DNA of 64,000 nucleotides, taken from the NCBI GenBank assembly GCA_012064415.1, contig SSNU01000123.1, positions 62,001 through 126,000 of the forward strand, read 5' to 3'. The notes under the pieces were generated by a model that saw only the letters and a list, made by a program, of their open reading frames with translations, made no database searches and was not told the DNA's origin. Numbering within the stretch: position 1 is the first letter of the stretch; every line of letters starts with the position of its first letter. The translations under genes and the position numbers were made by a program. The stretch comes from Gyrodactylus bullatarudis. Taxonomy: Eukaryota > Platyhelminthes > Monogenea > Gyrodactylidea > Gyrodactylidae. Shown here piece after piece: positions 62,604 to 64,000 of this stretch.

Positions 62604-63807
62604 ATAAATTATTTAAAATATTCGATCTGATTTTTAACATACTATTTCAATATCTAGATTTTCTTTAAAAGCATTTATTTTTGAACGTGAGAGCATATTA
62701 AATTTTTAAATTATCTCTTCTAGAACTTGAGATATTCATAATTATAGTTGAAAAAAGCCAAGTATAAAGATGAATAACTTGTCATGTCACATCCCCACCC
62801 CCTTAATGTCACGAAAAAATTTTCCTCTCTTCCCTCCAATATACCAATTTGTATACCGAGTATACTACTTCTACCCTGCGGAAAGTTGTTCGGGAAAGTA
62901 CAGTCCTACCCACTAATCTTATTTTGTTTAATTTTAGGGCAGAGGAAGAAAAAATATTCATTTCATCTACTCGAATTCTATTGGCTAATCAATGTGATAG
63001 TTTAAGGTTTGGCATTAAATACTATCTCTGGTCTTCATGTATCGAATTGACTGTAGACCTAATACAAAGTATGTGGACCAAAGAAAAAATTCATTTTTTT
63101 ATTGAAAAAGTAAGGTTTGCTCATTCTCATATGCAACCTTGGAGACATCAGTAAGTTTAATCAGATTTGATAAAGAGTCTATTCATCAGTAGCATCATGC
63201 GAATAGAAACTCGAAACTCTCAAAAGCTACAGGAACCAGCCCGAGATTTCTTATCCTACGAATTTCAATTAGTATGATGGTGAATTTGATTTTTTTGGTA
63301 TTTTGGGCCCACTCTAATGCAGATCCAAATACACGAGACCATTCTGAGTAGAATTTATTTTTTTTAATTCTCACTTATTTAATTTCTAGTGAATCTACTA
63401 GTTCTATTTCAAAGTACAATGGATCCTCAACTTACTTCGTTGTCATCTGTATGAAACATCATAAATCAGCAAACTCAACTGAAACTTTGAGTGTTGACTG
63501 ATTTATCTTCAGTCCTTTGGATCTTTTAAAGTTTAGTACTGCGATAAATCTCTTTTTGGTCTCAAGATGTAAAATTGAATGGTATGATTGAAAGGATAAT
63601 CAGGCGATGAAAAAAGTAACTAAAATAATTAATAGTGTTAACTTAATACTGTAATGTAAATGTAACCATTAATTATAATTACTGAACTCACCCGAAGCTT
63701 AATAATATTGAATAAATTTTAATTGATTTCGTTATTTTTTTATAAATGCTACGATAAATCTCTTTTTCGAGATTATAAAAGCAAGTCCGAACCTTCTTTT
63801 CAGTAAA
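62604..63807. other. Intergenic, 5' of the CAP gene
   Basis: A 101-codon frame at 62849-63154 ends just past a CAG/GTAAGT-like donor (63149); it could be an exon of an unknown gene (SLRFGIKYYLWSSCIELTVD), but no second exon or family was recognised. Repeats of ACGATAAATCTCTTTTT occur at 63541 and 63751. Confidence 0.35.
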
Positions 63808-64000
63808 ATGATAGTTTTACTCATCTTAAAGATAGCCTTTTGTGCTCAAGTATACGGAGGCTTTGCAGAAGATTACGTCACTGCCCATAACAAATATCGT
63901 AGGATGATTCTTAATGGAGAGAATCCGAGACAGCCTCAAGCAGTATCAATGCCTGATATGGTATGGGACGATGATTTAGCCGCAGGAGCACAGGATTACG
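63808..64000 (+). CDS. CAP/SCP-domain secreted protein (venom allergen-like), 5' part
   Basis: Runs off the right edge. A signal peptide (IVLLILKIAFCAQVYG) is followed by the CAP N-terminal helix: YVTAHNKYRRMI (HN-x-YR box), then MPDMVWDDDLAAGAQDY, the conserved M-x-W-D-x-x-LA-x-x-AQ-x-Y. CAP-superfamily proteins are extracellular, Cys-stabilised, and expanded in parasitic worms (VAL/ASP) and arthropods. The start is the first ATG and fits a 16-18 residue leader. A possible TATA-like TATAAA lies at 63743 or 63775. Confidence 0.9.
   Translation, partial: MIVLLILKIAFCAQVYGGFAEDYVTAHNKYRRMILNGENPRQPQAVSMPDMVWDDDLAAGAQDY

Overview
This is an AT-rich eukaryotic nuclear window, and the gene set is animal: a ciliary-tip protein (CEP104), three UNC-93-like membrane proteins, Rab1, the 26S proteasome ATPase PSMC2 and the start of a CAP/SCP-domain secreted protein. 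Reconstructed exons use the standard genetic code. Many introns are 22-41 nt long. In five genes the 5' introns are the shortest and later introns grow to hundreds or thousands of bases and hold transposons. Such 5'-short, 3'-long intron skew is known from parasitic flatworms, and dicyemid mesozoans also have introns near 26 nt. The schistosome-like hammerhead motif, Merlin and Penelope elements fit a flatworm-like host, but the species is not determined here.

Layout. 1-4.6 kb: a large foldback element and a Penelope-like element (PLE) 3' end with terminal hammerhead-like motifs. 4.6-22.2 kb: the main host gene block. A HEAT-repeat gene, a secreted (ependymin-like?) gene and PSMC2 lie on the minus strand, and CEP104 starts only 120 bp from PSMC2 on the plus strand. 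CEP104 has 11 exons (1010 codons); its long introns contain palindromes, a LINE fragment and a nested antisense gene for a small Cys-rich secreted protein. 22.2-30.9 kb: a repeat zone with a TA-flanked MITE, a CACTG-ended element inserted in another MITE, a piggyBac-type MITE, three LINE 3' ends and a near-canonical hammerhead ribozyme motif. 30.9-31.6 kb: an intact divergent small GTPase with micro-introns. 32-38.5 kb: PLE terminal fragments and a decayed Ty3/gypsy element split by a pogo/Tigger-type element. 39.4-43.4 kb: Rab1, minus strand, with a Mutator-like element in its last intron. 43.6-55.1 kb: three tandem UNC-93-like genes (A, B, C) with conserved exon structure; A carries apparent lesions, B and C are intact and share a 419-bp identical tract. 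55.1-64 kb: palindromic repeats, a second PLE interrupted by a LINE, a frameshifted Merlin transposase and a partial CAP-domain gene at the right edge.

The host genes do not form one pathway. The window mixes housekeeping functions (protein degradation, ER-Golgi traffic, cilium tip) with a local membrane-protein family expansion, embedded in a dense, often nested transposon landscape. All exon boundaries were inferred by eye from GT..AG signals, frame phase and comparison between paralogues or known families; no alignment or RNA evidence was available.
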